From positions 1-40,793 of the forward strand of contig JAFWEW010000021.1 in NCBI GenBank assembly GCA_017512725.1: a DNA stretch of 40,793 nucleotides. The letters run 5' to 3'. Each line of letters starts with the position of its first letter. The first letter of the stretch is position 1. This DNA is from Solobacterium sp. Lineage in GTDB: Bacteria > Bacillota_I > Bacilli_A > Erysipelotrichales > Erysipelotrichaceae. The notes below the pieces were generated by a model. It did not search any database. It worked only from the letters and a program-made list of their open reading frames with translations, and had not been told where the DNA came from. This document shows positions 1 to 8,492 of the stretch, in pieces. The position numbers and the translations under genes were made by a program.

Positions 1-147
1 ATTGACTGCGGCAGAGAGCTTTTCAAAGTTCGTATCATTCAATCCCATGTCTACAAGCCGCAGATAAATATCTTCATTGTTCATACAGCGGTTAAGACCT
101 TCCTTGGTATCCGCGCCAAAACGGTTAAGTGCTTCAATCGTCAACAT
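1..147 (-). CDS. Hpt domain protein, N-terminal part (cut by window edge)
   Basis: The reading frame opens with MLTIEALNRFGADTKEGL and continues with an acidic stretch, NNEDIYLRL, to the window edge, giving 49 visible codons. This opening resembles stand-alone histidine-containing phosphotransfer (Hpt) proteins, which pass phosphoryl groups between receiver domains. The phosphorylated His lies beyond the edge and cannot be checked. The ATG is preceded by a purine-rich AAAGGATGGG ribosome-binding site. It lies 37 nt after the stop of the hybrid histidine kinase on the same strand, so the two are probably one transcript and one phosphorelay. The Hpt call rests on N-terminal resemblance and context. 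Confidence 0.6.
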   Translation of the reverse strand, partial: MLTIEALNRFGADTKEGLNRCMNNEDIYLRLVDMGLNDTNFEKLSAAVN

Positions 148-184
148 ATCATCCCATCCTTTCTTATTATTCTGATTTAAGGCT

Positions 185-2842
185 TCAGGCCTCAATCATG
201 TTTTCCAGTGTTTCGAAAAGTGTATTCGGCTGGACCGGCTTCGACAGATGCGCATTCATTCCTGCCTGCAGGCTGCGCTGTACATCCTCGTCAAAAGCAT
301 TAGCCGTGAGTGCAATGATCGGAATGTTCTTTGCGTCAGGCCGATCCATTGCCCGGATCTTTCGTGTCGCTTCAAGGCCATCCATCTCCGGCATCCGAAG
401 GTCCATGAGAATAGCATCATAGTAACCCGGTTCATGTTCAGCGAACAGTTCCACCGCAATCTTTCCGTTCTCGGCAGCGTCCGCAGTCATCTGCCGCATC
501 TGAAGAACCATCAACATGATTTCTGTATTTACTTTAACATCTTCCGCAAGCAATATATGGCGTCCGGTCAGATCCGCTTTCGGTTTTCCCTTATTGGTCA
601 GACCTTTCCGCTTGATTGCGGCCTTAAACTCATCAAGGACCGGTGATGCAAACAGCGGTTTTGCGATAAAGCTGTCCACACCGGCTTCGACTGCATGATC
701 CAGAATATCATCCCAGCGGTACGCTGTAAGGATTATGATAGCAGATTCATTTCCGACGATCTCCCGGATCTGTCGTGTGGTTTCTACGCCATCCATCTCC
801 GGCATCTTCCAGTCAACCAGGATCAGGTTGTACGGATCCATTCGTGCTTTCCGCAGCTTCACCATTTCTACGGCCTGTTTGCCGGATTCTGCTGTCTCCG
901 AGGAGATTCCCGCTTTCTCCAGCACAAGCTTTGCATGTTCACAGGCGATCGGATCATCATCAATGATCAGCACAGCCATATCACCCGGGTGTATTTCAAC
1001 GGAGTCATCCTCGTTATGTTTCCGATCAGAATCCATCAGCGTCACGATAACGGTAAAGATGGTGCCTTTCCCCTTCTCGCTTTCCACTTCGATCGTGCCG
1101 TTCATCATTTCGATAATGTTCTTCGCAATCGCCATGCCAAGACCAGAAGAATTATACTGGCTCGTGGAAGCGGTGTTCTCCTGACTGAACGCATCAAACA
1201 GATGCGGCAGATATTCTTCGCTCATTCCGATTCCGGTATCCGCAATCTGAAAACAAAGGGTTGTCATACCGTCATACTGAGCTTTGCGTGCTACCGTAAA
1301 ATCAATCTTTCCTCCCTCAGGCGTAAACTTTACGGCATTGCCAAGAATGTTGATCAGCACCTGACGGAGTTTCATGTTATCGCCAATGTAATAATCATCT
1401 ACTTCGTTTTGAATATGGCACTGATACTCCAGGCCTTTGTCATTGCACTGACCGCTCACAATGGTATTGATGGCTTTCAGAAATTCCGGGAAGGAAAATT
1501 CTTCATTCTTAAGAATCATGCGCCCTGACTCAATGCGGCTCATGTCCAGAATATCATTGATGAGATTCAGCAGATGTTCTGCAGAAGCATCAATCTGTTC
1601 AAGATAATCCCGTGTCGTATCCGAGATCGTCGGATCATTCAGAGCAATATTATCCAGACCGATAATCGCATTCATCGGTGTTCGTATTTCATGGCTCATG
1701 TTGGAGAGGAAAACCGTCTTGGCTTTATTGGCTTCTTCTGCGGTTGCCAGCGCGTCACTGAGTGCCTGGCTCTGTTCTTCCAGCTTCTCCTGAAGCAGGA
1801 TACGCTGTTCCAGTTCTTCCTGCTTCCCCCGCATCTCCGCTTTGACGGTTTCGGTCTCCAGCGTCAGTTCTGCATTTTTCCGGTTCTGCGAATAAATGTA
1901 ACTGAACATGCCGATCAGCACGATCGCTGTCAGCAGTGACTGGATCACACTCCGCCGGATAATGCCTTCCGAAACAGGACTGATCTGTTCACTGATCAGA
2001 CTTTCCCTTATCAGATATGTCAGCATCCAGTTCGTACCGGTCACCTGCTTGTAGCTCAATGTTTCCCGGATGCCGTCATAGGTAAAGGAAACCTCCCGGT
2101 CATTTCCCTCTTCAAAATCCTTAACGACCTGATCATAGGAATAGCCTTCTTCAAAATCCGCCTTTTTCAGTGCTTCCAGCAGATTATCTTCGACCGCAAG
2201 ACCGCCCAGTACGGTATTGCTGAGCGCAATTCCATCATTGGTGTATATATTGCAGAAGGTTGAATCCGAGCTCTGCGCATTCATGGAAACCCCGGCAAGC
2301 ATTTCTTCCATATTGATTTCCATGAAGCAGACGGTCAGCTCTTCTCCATTAAACTTGAGCGGTTCAATTGGTACGGCTATGACCGCCTTCCGGTCTTTTG
2401 ACTTCGGATTGAATACAAAAATGATCGGCTCTGTAAGGGACGAGTAATCAAAATCATATTCATCGATATTGGTCTGCTTGCCTTTTGAGGTGTAGATCAG
2501 CCCATCCCTGTCCACAAATGCAAACTTTTCGAGATGGAACAGCTGCTTCATTCTTGCCTGATAAGCCTGCAGATGTTCCGCATCTTTTAAGTCTTCCTCT
2601 GTCATCAGCGAAACCGCGACACGGATCACTTCAATTTTGTCCTGAAGATTCTTTTCGACAACCTGTTCCCGGCGGCCTGCCAGTTCATCAAGGTAAAGCA
2701 GGCTGACGGAATGAACTGCGGTCTCCGTGCCTTTTTTCGCACTCTGCCCCATCCAGATCGTACCGACAACCAGTATGAAAGCACTCACTGCAATACCTGC
2801 AATCGCTATGGATGCCATGTTGCTGTGTCTGATCTTTTCCAT
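185..2842 (-). CDS. Membrane hybrid sensor histidine kinase with two receiver domains
   Basis: An 885-residue sensor kinase. A membrane helix (about 10-31) is followed by a roughly 265-residue extracytoplasmic region resembling Cache/PAS-type sensors, a second helix (about 298-317) and a coiled coil (about 325-372). HisKA carries the phosphorylated His384 in NMSHEIRTPM. The ATPase domain has its N box near 498-502, G1 DTGIGM at 535-540 and G2 GLGM at 567-570. Receiver 1 has acidic residues 628-630, Asp677 and Lys728; receiver 2 has Asp768, Asp814 and Lys868, so both look competent. There is no built-in Hpt domain; the Hpt gene 37 nt downstream probably supplies it. The start has GAGGGGGA just upstream. 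It is a paralogue of the kinase at 8493-11336 with a different sensor. The ligand is unknown. Confidence 0.93.
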   Translation of the reverse strand: MEKIRHSNMASIAIAGIAVSAFILVVGTIWMGQSAKKGTETAVHSVSLLYLDELAGRREQVVEKNLQDKIEVIRVAVSLMTEEDLKDAEHLQAYQARMKQLFHLEKFAFVDRDGLIYTSKGKQTNIDEYDFDYSSLTEPIIFVFNPKSKDRKAVIAVPIEPLKFNGEELTVCFMEINMEEMLAGVSMNAQSSDSTFCNIYTNDGIALSNTVLGGLAVEDNLLEALKKADFEEGYSYDQVVKDFEEGNDREVSFTYDGIRETLSYKQVTGTNWMLTYLIRESLISEQISPVSEGIIRRSVIQSLLTAIVLIGMFSYIYSQNRKNAELTLETETVKAEMRGKQEELEQRILLQEKLEEQSQALSDALATAEEANKAKTVFLSNMSHEIRTPMNAIIGLDNIALNDPTISDTTRDYLEQIDASAEHLLNLINDILDMSRIESGRMILKNEEFSFPEFLKAINTIVSGQCNDKGLEYQCHIQNEVDDYYIGDNMKLRQVLINILGNAVKFTPEGGKIDFTVARKAQYDGMTTLCFQIADTGIGMSEEYLPHLFDAFSQENTASTSQYNSSGLGMAIAKNIIEMMNGTIEVESEKGKGTIFTVIVTLMDSDRKHNEDDSVEIHPGDMAVLIIDDDPIACEHAKLVLEKAGISSETAESGKQAVEMVKLRKARMDPYNLILVDWKMPEMDGVETTRQIREIVGNESAIIILTAYRWDDILDHAVEAGVDSFIAKPLFASPVLDEFKAAIKRKGLTNKGKPKADLTGRHILLAEDVKVNTEIMLMVLQMRQMTADAAENGKIAVELFAEHEPGYYDAILMDLRMPEMDGLEATRKIRAMDRPDAKNIPIIALTANAFDEDVQRSLQAGMNAHLSKPVQPNTLFETLENMIEA

Positions 2843-2864
2843 ACCATCCCCCTCACTTCAAAGA

Positions 2865-2892
2865 GAAGCAGTCTCTTTTGCAAAACTGCTTC
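2865..2892 (-). other. Hairpin in the 149-nt leader of the hybrid kinase gene
   Basis: An 8-bp perfect inverted repeat (GAAGCAGT / ACTGCTTC, 12-nt loop) lies about 23 nt upstream of the kinase start codon. The T content after it on the minus strand (CTCTTTG) is too poor for a standard terminator. It could terminate the upstream PAS/GGDEF/EAL transcript weakly or structure the kinase leader. The rest of 2843-2991 shows nothing I can name. Confidence 0.35.
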
Positions 2893-2991
2893 CTGATTGC
2901 CGGAATCCGTCGTAATTCATACCGGTTACCCTATGGTGAATGTTAACGTTCCTTCTTCTGGGTTTCTGTTATCGGAATTGGCTGTACCGTT

Positions 2992-5900
2992 TTACTCCAC
3001 GGGTTTCCAGCCAAGAAACTGTTCCAGCGAAAGCGGCTTGGCATAGTAATACCCCTGGAAGCTCTTCACGGAATAGGACTTCAGGATCTCCTTCATGCCC
3101 TTTGTTTCAATTCCTTCCACACAGACTGCGGACCCGCAGATTGATCCAAGCGACGTTATATTCTGAACAATCTTCTTATCAACATCGTTTTCTTCAATCA
3201 GCTGTACAAAGCTCCGGTCAATTTTGATGGTGTCAAACGGAATCTCCTTGACGATCCCGACGGAAGAAAAACCGGTTCCAAAGTCATCCAAAGCAACCAA
3301 TATGCCTCTGGACTTCAGTGTAATAACTACATTTTTCAGCAGTTCAATATCCAGCAGTCTGCACCGTTCGGTTACCTCCAGACAAAGATTCTCCGGCGGG
3401 TATTCGAGATCGTTCAGGATCTTCAGCACCGAGTCAACAAAATTCGGCTTCTCCAGCTGGGAATAGGACAGGTTCACGTTCATGATAAAATCCGGATGGG
3501 TTCCCAGAACCTGTTTCGCCGCAAGAACAGCTTCCCGGATGATCCATTCGCCCAGTTCCGGGAACAAAGGATCGGATTCCAGTACCGGGATAAACTGATC
3601 CGGAGGAACCATTCCATAGCGGTCGTTACTCCAGCGAAGCAGTGCCTCTCCTCCAATCAGCTGTTCGGTCCTTGCGTCTACGACCGGCTGATACAGCAGA
3701 TAGAATCCTTCATAGCCATGCATGATGGAAGCGCGGATCGCATGAAGTTTTTCCAGCCTCTGCTGATTATCTTCATTCAGGTCATTCCGGAACCAGACGA
3801 TATCGCCCTTCTGCTGTTTTTTGGATTCTTCATAGGCAAAATTCAGACATGCGTAAGCCGTCTGGGAATCGATATCAAAGGCGTCTACCCGCAGAGCACC
3901 GCAGTTGAGATCCAGTATTACTTTTTTGCCGTCCAGTTCCAAGCCGTCATGCAGGACACCCCGGAAATGTTTGTATTGTTCTTCGATTTCTTCTGCGGAA
4001 AGTGAATTGGTGATAACCGCAAACTTCGTGCCGTCGATCCGGTAAACATGCCCGGTATTCCCGACCTGTTCATAGATCTTTCTGGCATAATTCTGCAGCA
4101 CCCGGTTGCCGATATGATAACCGAACATCTCGTTGATCTCTGAGAACCTGCTGATGCCAAGCAGTACCACGTTGGTTCTCGCACTCCGCTTGATCCAGCT
4201 GTCGAGATCTTCAAAGAACCCGTACTGGTTCCGCAGTCCAGTCAGTGTATCAACATGTCCCTGCAGACCGTGATTATGGATGGTACCGACAAAGTAATCC
4301 GGTTCGCCGGAAGGATCGTGTATTACCACACCGCGGCACGTACATACGTCATATTCTCCCGTAATGCGCTTTGCCCGATACTGCATGTCATGTCCGGCGC
4401 TGTTTCCGGAGAATATCTCATCGATGCCCTTATGGTAGGCCTTGCGGTCCTCCGGATGAATCTGGTTCTCCCAGATATCCCCTGCCCCATACATGTATTC
4501 CGACGGAAGACCGAACATATCCACTGCATTTTTCGACCAGCGTGAGAAATCATATTTCATATCGCAGACATACACATAAGTGCCTTCCGCAACGATCTCG
4601 AATGCCCTGAACAGAGTATCGAGCATGATCCGCCGGTCTTCTGTAATGATCCGGATATTCGCCTTCTCTTTTAAGGTGCGGCTCTCCTGCAGCAGTTTCA
4701 TCTCTTTCAGAGAAGTCTTATCAATATACATTTGGTTATCCGCACGATTGAACACTTCTTCCACGGTCCGGTCTTCTCCCGGCCGGAAATCCGCAAATCC
4801 GGAAGCCACAACCGGACCTTCTCCGACCCGGATATTCTCTTCTACCTGTTTACGCATACTTGAAAGAAGCTTCTGTCCGTCCGTGAATTCCTTTCCTTTG
4901 AGAATCACAACGAATTCATCTCCGCCGATGCGGAATACCGGACTGTGGCTGAACGTTCTGCAGATCAGAAGACAGGAATTCCGGATATAGTCATCTCCTG
5001 CTTTGTGACCTTCTGTATCATTTATGGTTTTCAGGCCATTGATATCACAGACCACGATGCCGAACGGCTCACATCCTTCGTCGATATTCTTCTGCAGTTC
5101 CGCCTCCATCTCGCGGTAAGCAGTCTTGTTTTTGGTGTGGGTCAGTTCATCCCGCCTTGCAATTTCATTGGCCAGCGTCAGTTCTGCCAGATGTTCTTTT
5201 TCCCTGCGGACATCTTCATCACGGTTTTCAACGCAGATAATAAAGTGGCTGTGATCAGAGGAATACGTTACCGTCATGCGCGTATACTGCAATTCTCCGC
5301 CCTCGATTATCATGCGGTAATCTTCCGTAAGCTGTCTGCGGTTCTCAAGCCTGGAAATCAGATTATCCCGATCCAGAAACAGTTTGATGCGGTCCCGGTC
5401 CTCCGGATAAATCAGACGGTCGGCATTGATCCTGGACGCCAGGAAGAAATCATCTCCTTCGCCCTGCACCTTCAGCTCACCGGATTTCTTTTTTGTAGCA
5501 AGTTCCGCATAATTGTAGGTTTCACAGTCGATGTAATAGATCAGATCGTAATGATCTGCCAGCCTCTCAGCAATCTGTGTAAATGTTACGGATTTTTTCT
5601 GGTCCGCTTTCCTGGCAAGCTCTGCCTGCACCTCCGCATCGATATTCTCGATACAGACGACGATGTGCTTCCGGTCCTTTGCCATGATCTCCGTATGCCG
5701 GATATTGCTGACCTGACCATTCACCACGAGACGATAGGAAATCGAAAACGAGTTCCTGTCTTTCAGATTCTCCAGCATGACATCTTTATAATGCACGCTG
5801 AGTGCTTTCTCCTGGTCTTCGGGATGAACATATTTCCGGATACTTCTTCTGCTCTCCGCAAAGAAGTCATTTCCGGTAGCCGGTACATTCAGCTTTTTGT

Positions 5901-6495
5901 AATCATCGGTGGAAGAGATCTCCTGGTAAAACCCGGTCGCGATTTCGATGTAGTACAGCGTGTCATACTGTTCCGCAAGACTGATGGTAATCTGGTCAAA
6001 GATCTCTTTCTGCCGTTCGATTTCCGCATTCTTTTCCCGCTGCCGGTACTGTGCGTCGACATTATTGAGACCTACGATCAGACGCGGCCCTTCCTGTTCT
6101 TCCACCATGGCCGCATTCATCTGAACATAAATCGGTTTCCCGTCCATCAGGAGCCGGTAGACAAAGGTAAAAATACCGTTTTCCTTTATCTCTCTCAGAA
6201 TGTTTTCCTTGGTGAAGACCAGCAGGAACGTATTAAGATCCCTCGGATCGTTAAATTCATGCGCTTCCTTCCGGGCTTTTTCAAAGAAGTCCGTTCCGTC
6301 TTTTGCCTGTGCCAAAAACGCCGTATAGTCATCGGTTGCCGAAAACTCACGGTAACGGTCCGTTTCCGGATCAACCACATAAACACAGATAAAGTTTCCG
6401 GTGATGGCATGGAGACGGGCGTACACAAGCCGTTCTTCCTGAATGCGTTCAATTTCCTGAAGCAGGTCATTATTGTCTTTTGTCTTATTATCCAT
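2992..6495 (-). CDS. Soluble multi-PAS protein with two GGDEF domains and an EAL domain
   Basis: An 1167-residue cytosolic protein without membrane helices. Three related PAS-like modules (about 30-150, 170-290, 310-430; each with an FF...HPED/YPED-type segment) precede GGDEF domain 1, whose GGDEF site is intact at 524-528 and which lacks an upstream RxxD inhibition site. A further PAS domain (about 635-745) leads to GGDEF domain 2, where the signature has decayed to DGTKF (821-825), suggesting a regulatory or GTP-binding role. The EAL domain keeps EALLR (950), NVN (1006-1008), ExTE (1040-1043), DDFGTG (1070-1075), Lys1091, Glu1127 and QGY (1147-1149), so c-di-GMP phosphodiesterase activity is likely. 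Net activity is probably set by the PAS modules. It is followed by the hybrid kinase after 149 nt and is divergent from the GH13 gene. Confidence 0.93.
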   Translation of the reverse strand: MDNKTKDNNDLLQEIERIQEERLVYARLHAITGNFICVYVVDPETDRYREFSATDDYTAFLAQAKDGTDFFEKARKEAHEFNDPRDLNTFLLVFTKENILREIKENGIFTFVYRLLMDGKPIYVQMNAAMVEEQEGPRLIVGLNNVDAQYRQREKNAEIERQKEIFDQITISLAEQYDTLYYIEIATGFYQEISSTDDYKKLNVPATGNDFFAESRRSIRKYVHPEDQEKALSVHYKDVMLENLKDRNSFSISYRLVVNGQVSNIRHTEIMAKDRKHIVVCIENIDAEVQAELARKADQKKSVTFTQIAERLADHYDLIYYIDCETYNYAELATKKKSGELKVQGEGDDFFLASRINADRLIYPEDRDRIKLFLDRDNLISRLENRRQLTEDYRMIIEGGELQYTRMTVTYSSDHSHFIICVENRDEDVRREKEHLAELTLANEIARRDELTHTKNKTAYREMEAELQKNIDEGCEPFGIVVCDINGLKTINDTEGHKAGDDYIRNSCLLICRTFSHSPVFRIGGDEFVVILKGKEFTDGQKLLSSMRKQVEENIRVGEGPVVASGFADFRPGEDRTVEEVFNRADNQMYIDKTSLKEMKLLQESRTLKEKANIRIITEDRRIMLDTLFRAFEIVAEGTYVYVCDMKYDFSRWSKNAVDMFGLPSEYMYGAGDIWENQIHPEDRKAYHKGIDEIFSGNSAGHDMQYRAKRITGEYDVCTCRGVVIHDPSGEPDYFVGTIHNHGLQGHVDTLTGLRNQYGFFEDLDSWIKRSARTNVVLLGISRFSEINEMFGYHIGNRVLQNYARKIYEQVGNTGHVYRIDGTKFAVITNSLSAEEIEEQYKHFRGVLHDGLELDGKKVILDLNCGALRVDAFDIDSQTAYACLNFAYEESKKQQKGDIVWFRNDLNEDNQQRLEKLHAIRASIMHGYEGFYLLYQPVVDARTEQLIGGEALLRWSNDRYGMVPPDQFIPVLESDPLFPELGEWIIREAVLAAKQVLGTHPDFIMNVNLSYSQLEKPNFVDSVLKILNDLEYPPENLCLEVTERCRLLDIELLKNVVITLKSRGILVALDDFGTGFSSVGIVKEIPFDTIKIDRSFVQLIEENDVDKKIVQNITSLGSICGSAVCVEGIETKGMKEILKSYSVKSFQGYYYAKPLSLEQFLGWKPVE

Positions 6496-6730
6496 ATCCT
6501 GAGACCCTTGAATATAGTTTTATACTTATATTTATTCTGACAGATATTTTTAAAAAGAGCCATTATGACTTTATCCTTCTCCAGCAGGAAAAGGACCCAC
6601 GAATCCGATGAACCGGCCTTTAATTAAAAAGCAGAAATGAAATGTCTTTTCGGCAAAACCGGCACGATTCGCTGATATCATTAAAGAAAGAGATTTATTG
6701 ATCAGACATCAGAATCAGGGAGGAAAAACC

Positions 6731-8422
6731 ATGCGGACAAGATGGTATAAGAACGCTGTGATTTATCAGGTATATCCGTTCAGTTTTATGGATTCCAACA
6801 ACGACGGATGGGGCGACATTGAAGGGATCATATCTCGTCTGGATTACATAAAGAATCTTGGGGTTACTGCAATCTGGTTTTCGCCGCTGTATCCCTCACC
6901 GGACTATGACTACGGATATGACATCAGCGACTACCGGGGAATCGATGAAAAGTTCGGAACCATGCAGGATTTTGAACGGCTGGTGGAAGAGTGCCATAAG
7001 CGGAACCTGAAAGTGATCATGGATATGGTATTTAACCATACCTCGATCGAACATGAATGGTTCAAACAGGCAATTGCGTCGGAAGACTCTCCCTATCGCG
7101 ACTACTACATCATCCGCAAGGGAAAACGGATAAAAGGAAAGCTTCTGCCTCCTTCCAACTGGGAATCCACCTTTACCGGCAGTGCCTGGGAGAGGATCGG
7201 AGACAGCGATGACTTCTATCTCCATCTTTTCTGCAGAGAACAGCCGGATCTCAACTGGGAGAATCCCGAAGTCCGGAAAGAAATGGCGGATATTCTCTGT
7301 TACTGGATGGATAAAGGCGTTGACGGGTTCCGCTTTGATGTCTTCAACATGTTCTCCAAAGTGTATCCGATTCAGGATGACAAAGATCCGAAAACTTATC
7401 AGAAGGGAGCGCAGTATTTCGTTGACGGGCCGCGCATGCATGAATTTCTGAAAGAACTCAACGAACGTGCCCTTTCGCATTATGACTGCTTCACGGTCGG
7501 AGAATCGTTTCATCCATCCCCGGAAAATGCGCTGGAGTATGTCAAAGAATCCAATAATGAACTGGATTCGATCTTCTGCTTCGGGCATTTCACCTCGGAC
7601 AATATTGCCGGCAAACAGTTCTTCTGGAAGCCGTTCAATCTGCTCGAGTTCAAAGACGGTCTGCTGGAACCGCAGAAACTCAACCGCCCGGAAGGCTGGA
7701 ACACACTGGTTCTGGAAAACCACGACAATCCAAGAAGCGTCAGCCGCTTCTCCATCGATACAAAACACTACCGCTATGAAGCCTCGACAATGCTGGCAAC
7801 GATCACGTATCTCGGGTTCGGCACCCCGTTTATCTACATGGGTCAGGAAATCGGCATGCCAAATTCCGATTTCCGTTCCATGGATGAACTGAAGGATCCG
7901 GTCAGTCATTTTGTCTATGACCTGATGTGCAGCTATCATCTTCCGAAACCGGTTGCCTTCGCCTTTATCAAATACGGCGCAAGAGACCATGCCCGGGTTC
8001 CAATGGCCTGGGACAATACGGAAAACGCCGGCTTCAACAAAGGTCATGAACCCTGGCAGTGCCTCAATACCTCCTGTATGAAAATCAATGTGGAAAAGGA
8101 TCTGGCAAGTGAAAAATCCATCTACCGCTACTTCCAGAAACTGCTTGCCCTTCGCAAGAGCAGAGAACTCTTTACATACGGCAGCACGGAAGAATATGAT
8201 CACGAAAACAAGCGGGTGATCGCCTACAGCAGAACCTGGGAAGGACAGCGGATATTTGTCGCAGGCAATTTCTGCAGTAAAAACACCAAGTATCAGCTCC
8301 CGGAATGGTGTGCCAATGCCTCGGTTCTCTTCAGCAATTATGACCGGTTTGACAGTGACGGGCTGGCCATTACCCTCCGGCCGTATCAGGCGGTGGTTTT
8401 TGAAGAAGCCGCTGATCGCTGA
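6731..8422 (+). CDS. GH13 alpha-glucosidase, oligo-1,6-glucosidase type
   Basis: A 563-residue cytoplasmic glycoside hydrolase family 13 enzyme, the usual length for bacterial oligo-1,6-glucosidases. The start ATG is chosen because AGGGAGG lies 7 nt upstream; an in-frame ATG 33 nt earlier has no such site. The Ca-binding loop DSNNDGWGD is at 21-29, the nucleophile is Asp203 in GFRFDV, the acid/base is Glu258 in VGES and the transition-state Asp332 is in ENHDN. Val204 directly after the nucleophile is the residue associated with alpha-1,6 over alpha-1,4 preference in this subfamily, so isomaltose-type oligosaccharides are the likely substrates (inference). It is a single-gene unit between two minus-strand signalling operons, with no sugar transporter or regulator beside it. 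The 235-nt upstream gap contains no promoter I would defend. Confidence 0.93.
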   Translation: MRTRWYKNAVIYQVYPFSFMDSNNDGWGDIEGIISRLDYIKNLGVTAIWFSPLYPSPDYDYGYDISDYRGIDEKFGTMQDFERLVEECHKRNLKVIMDMVFNHTSIEHEWFKQAIASEDSPYRDYYIIRKGKRIKGKLLPPSNWESTFTGSAWERIGDSDDFYLHLFCREQPDLNWENPEVRKEMADILCYWMDKGVDGFRFDVFNMFSKVYPIQDDKDPKTYQKGAQYFVDGPRMHEFLKELNERALSHYDCFTVGESFHPSPENALEYVKESNNELDSIFCFGHFTSDNIAGKQFFWKPFNLLEFKDGLLEPQKLNRPEGWNTLVLENHDNPRSVSRFSIDTKHYRYEASTMLATITYLGFGTPFIYMGQEIGMPNSDFRSMDELKDPVSHFVYDLMCSYHLPKPVAFAFIKYGARDHARVPMAWDNTENAGFNKGHEPWQCLNTSCMKINVEKDLASEKSIYRYFQKLLALRKSRELFTYGSTEEYDHENKRVIAYSRTWEGQRIFVAGNFCSKNTKYQLPEWCANASVLFSNYDRFDSDGLAITLRPYQAVVFEEAADR

Positions 8423-8447
8423 CCGCTTCGGATTACTGTATTCGTGT

Positions 8448-8488
8448 AAAAAAACAGAGTCGGAATTGTGCTCCGGCTCTGTTTTTTG
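8448..8488. terminator. Bidirectional intrinsic terminator between convergent genes
   Basis: A stem ACAGAGTCGG / CCGGCTCTGT with one G-U pair is flanked by an A run on the left and a T run on the right. It can therefore terminate both the plus-strand GH13 gene and the minus-strand hybrid kinase. Confidence 0.85.
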
Positions 8489-8492
8489 TCTG

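Noticed and set aside
4945-6540. Long plus-strand open frame opposite the GGDEF/EAL gene
   Set aside because: It is the antisense shadow of a well-supported coding frame; the translation has no recognisable domain and no ribosome-binding site.
6896-8203. 435-codon minus-strand frame opposite the GH13 gene
   Set aside because: The plus strand has all catalytic motifs and a good ribosome-binding site; the antisense product is featureless.
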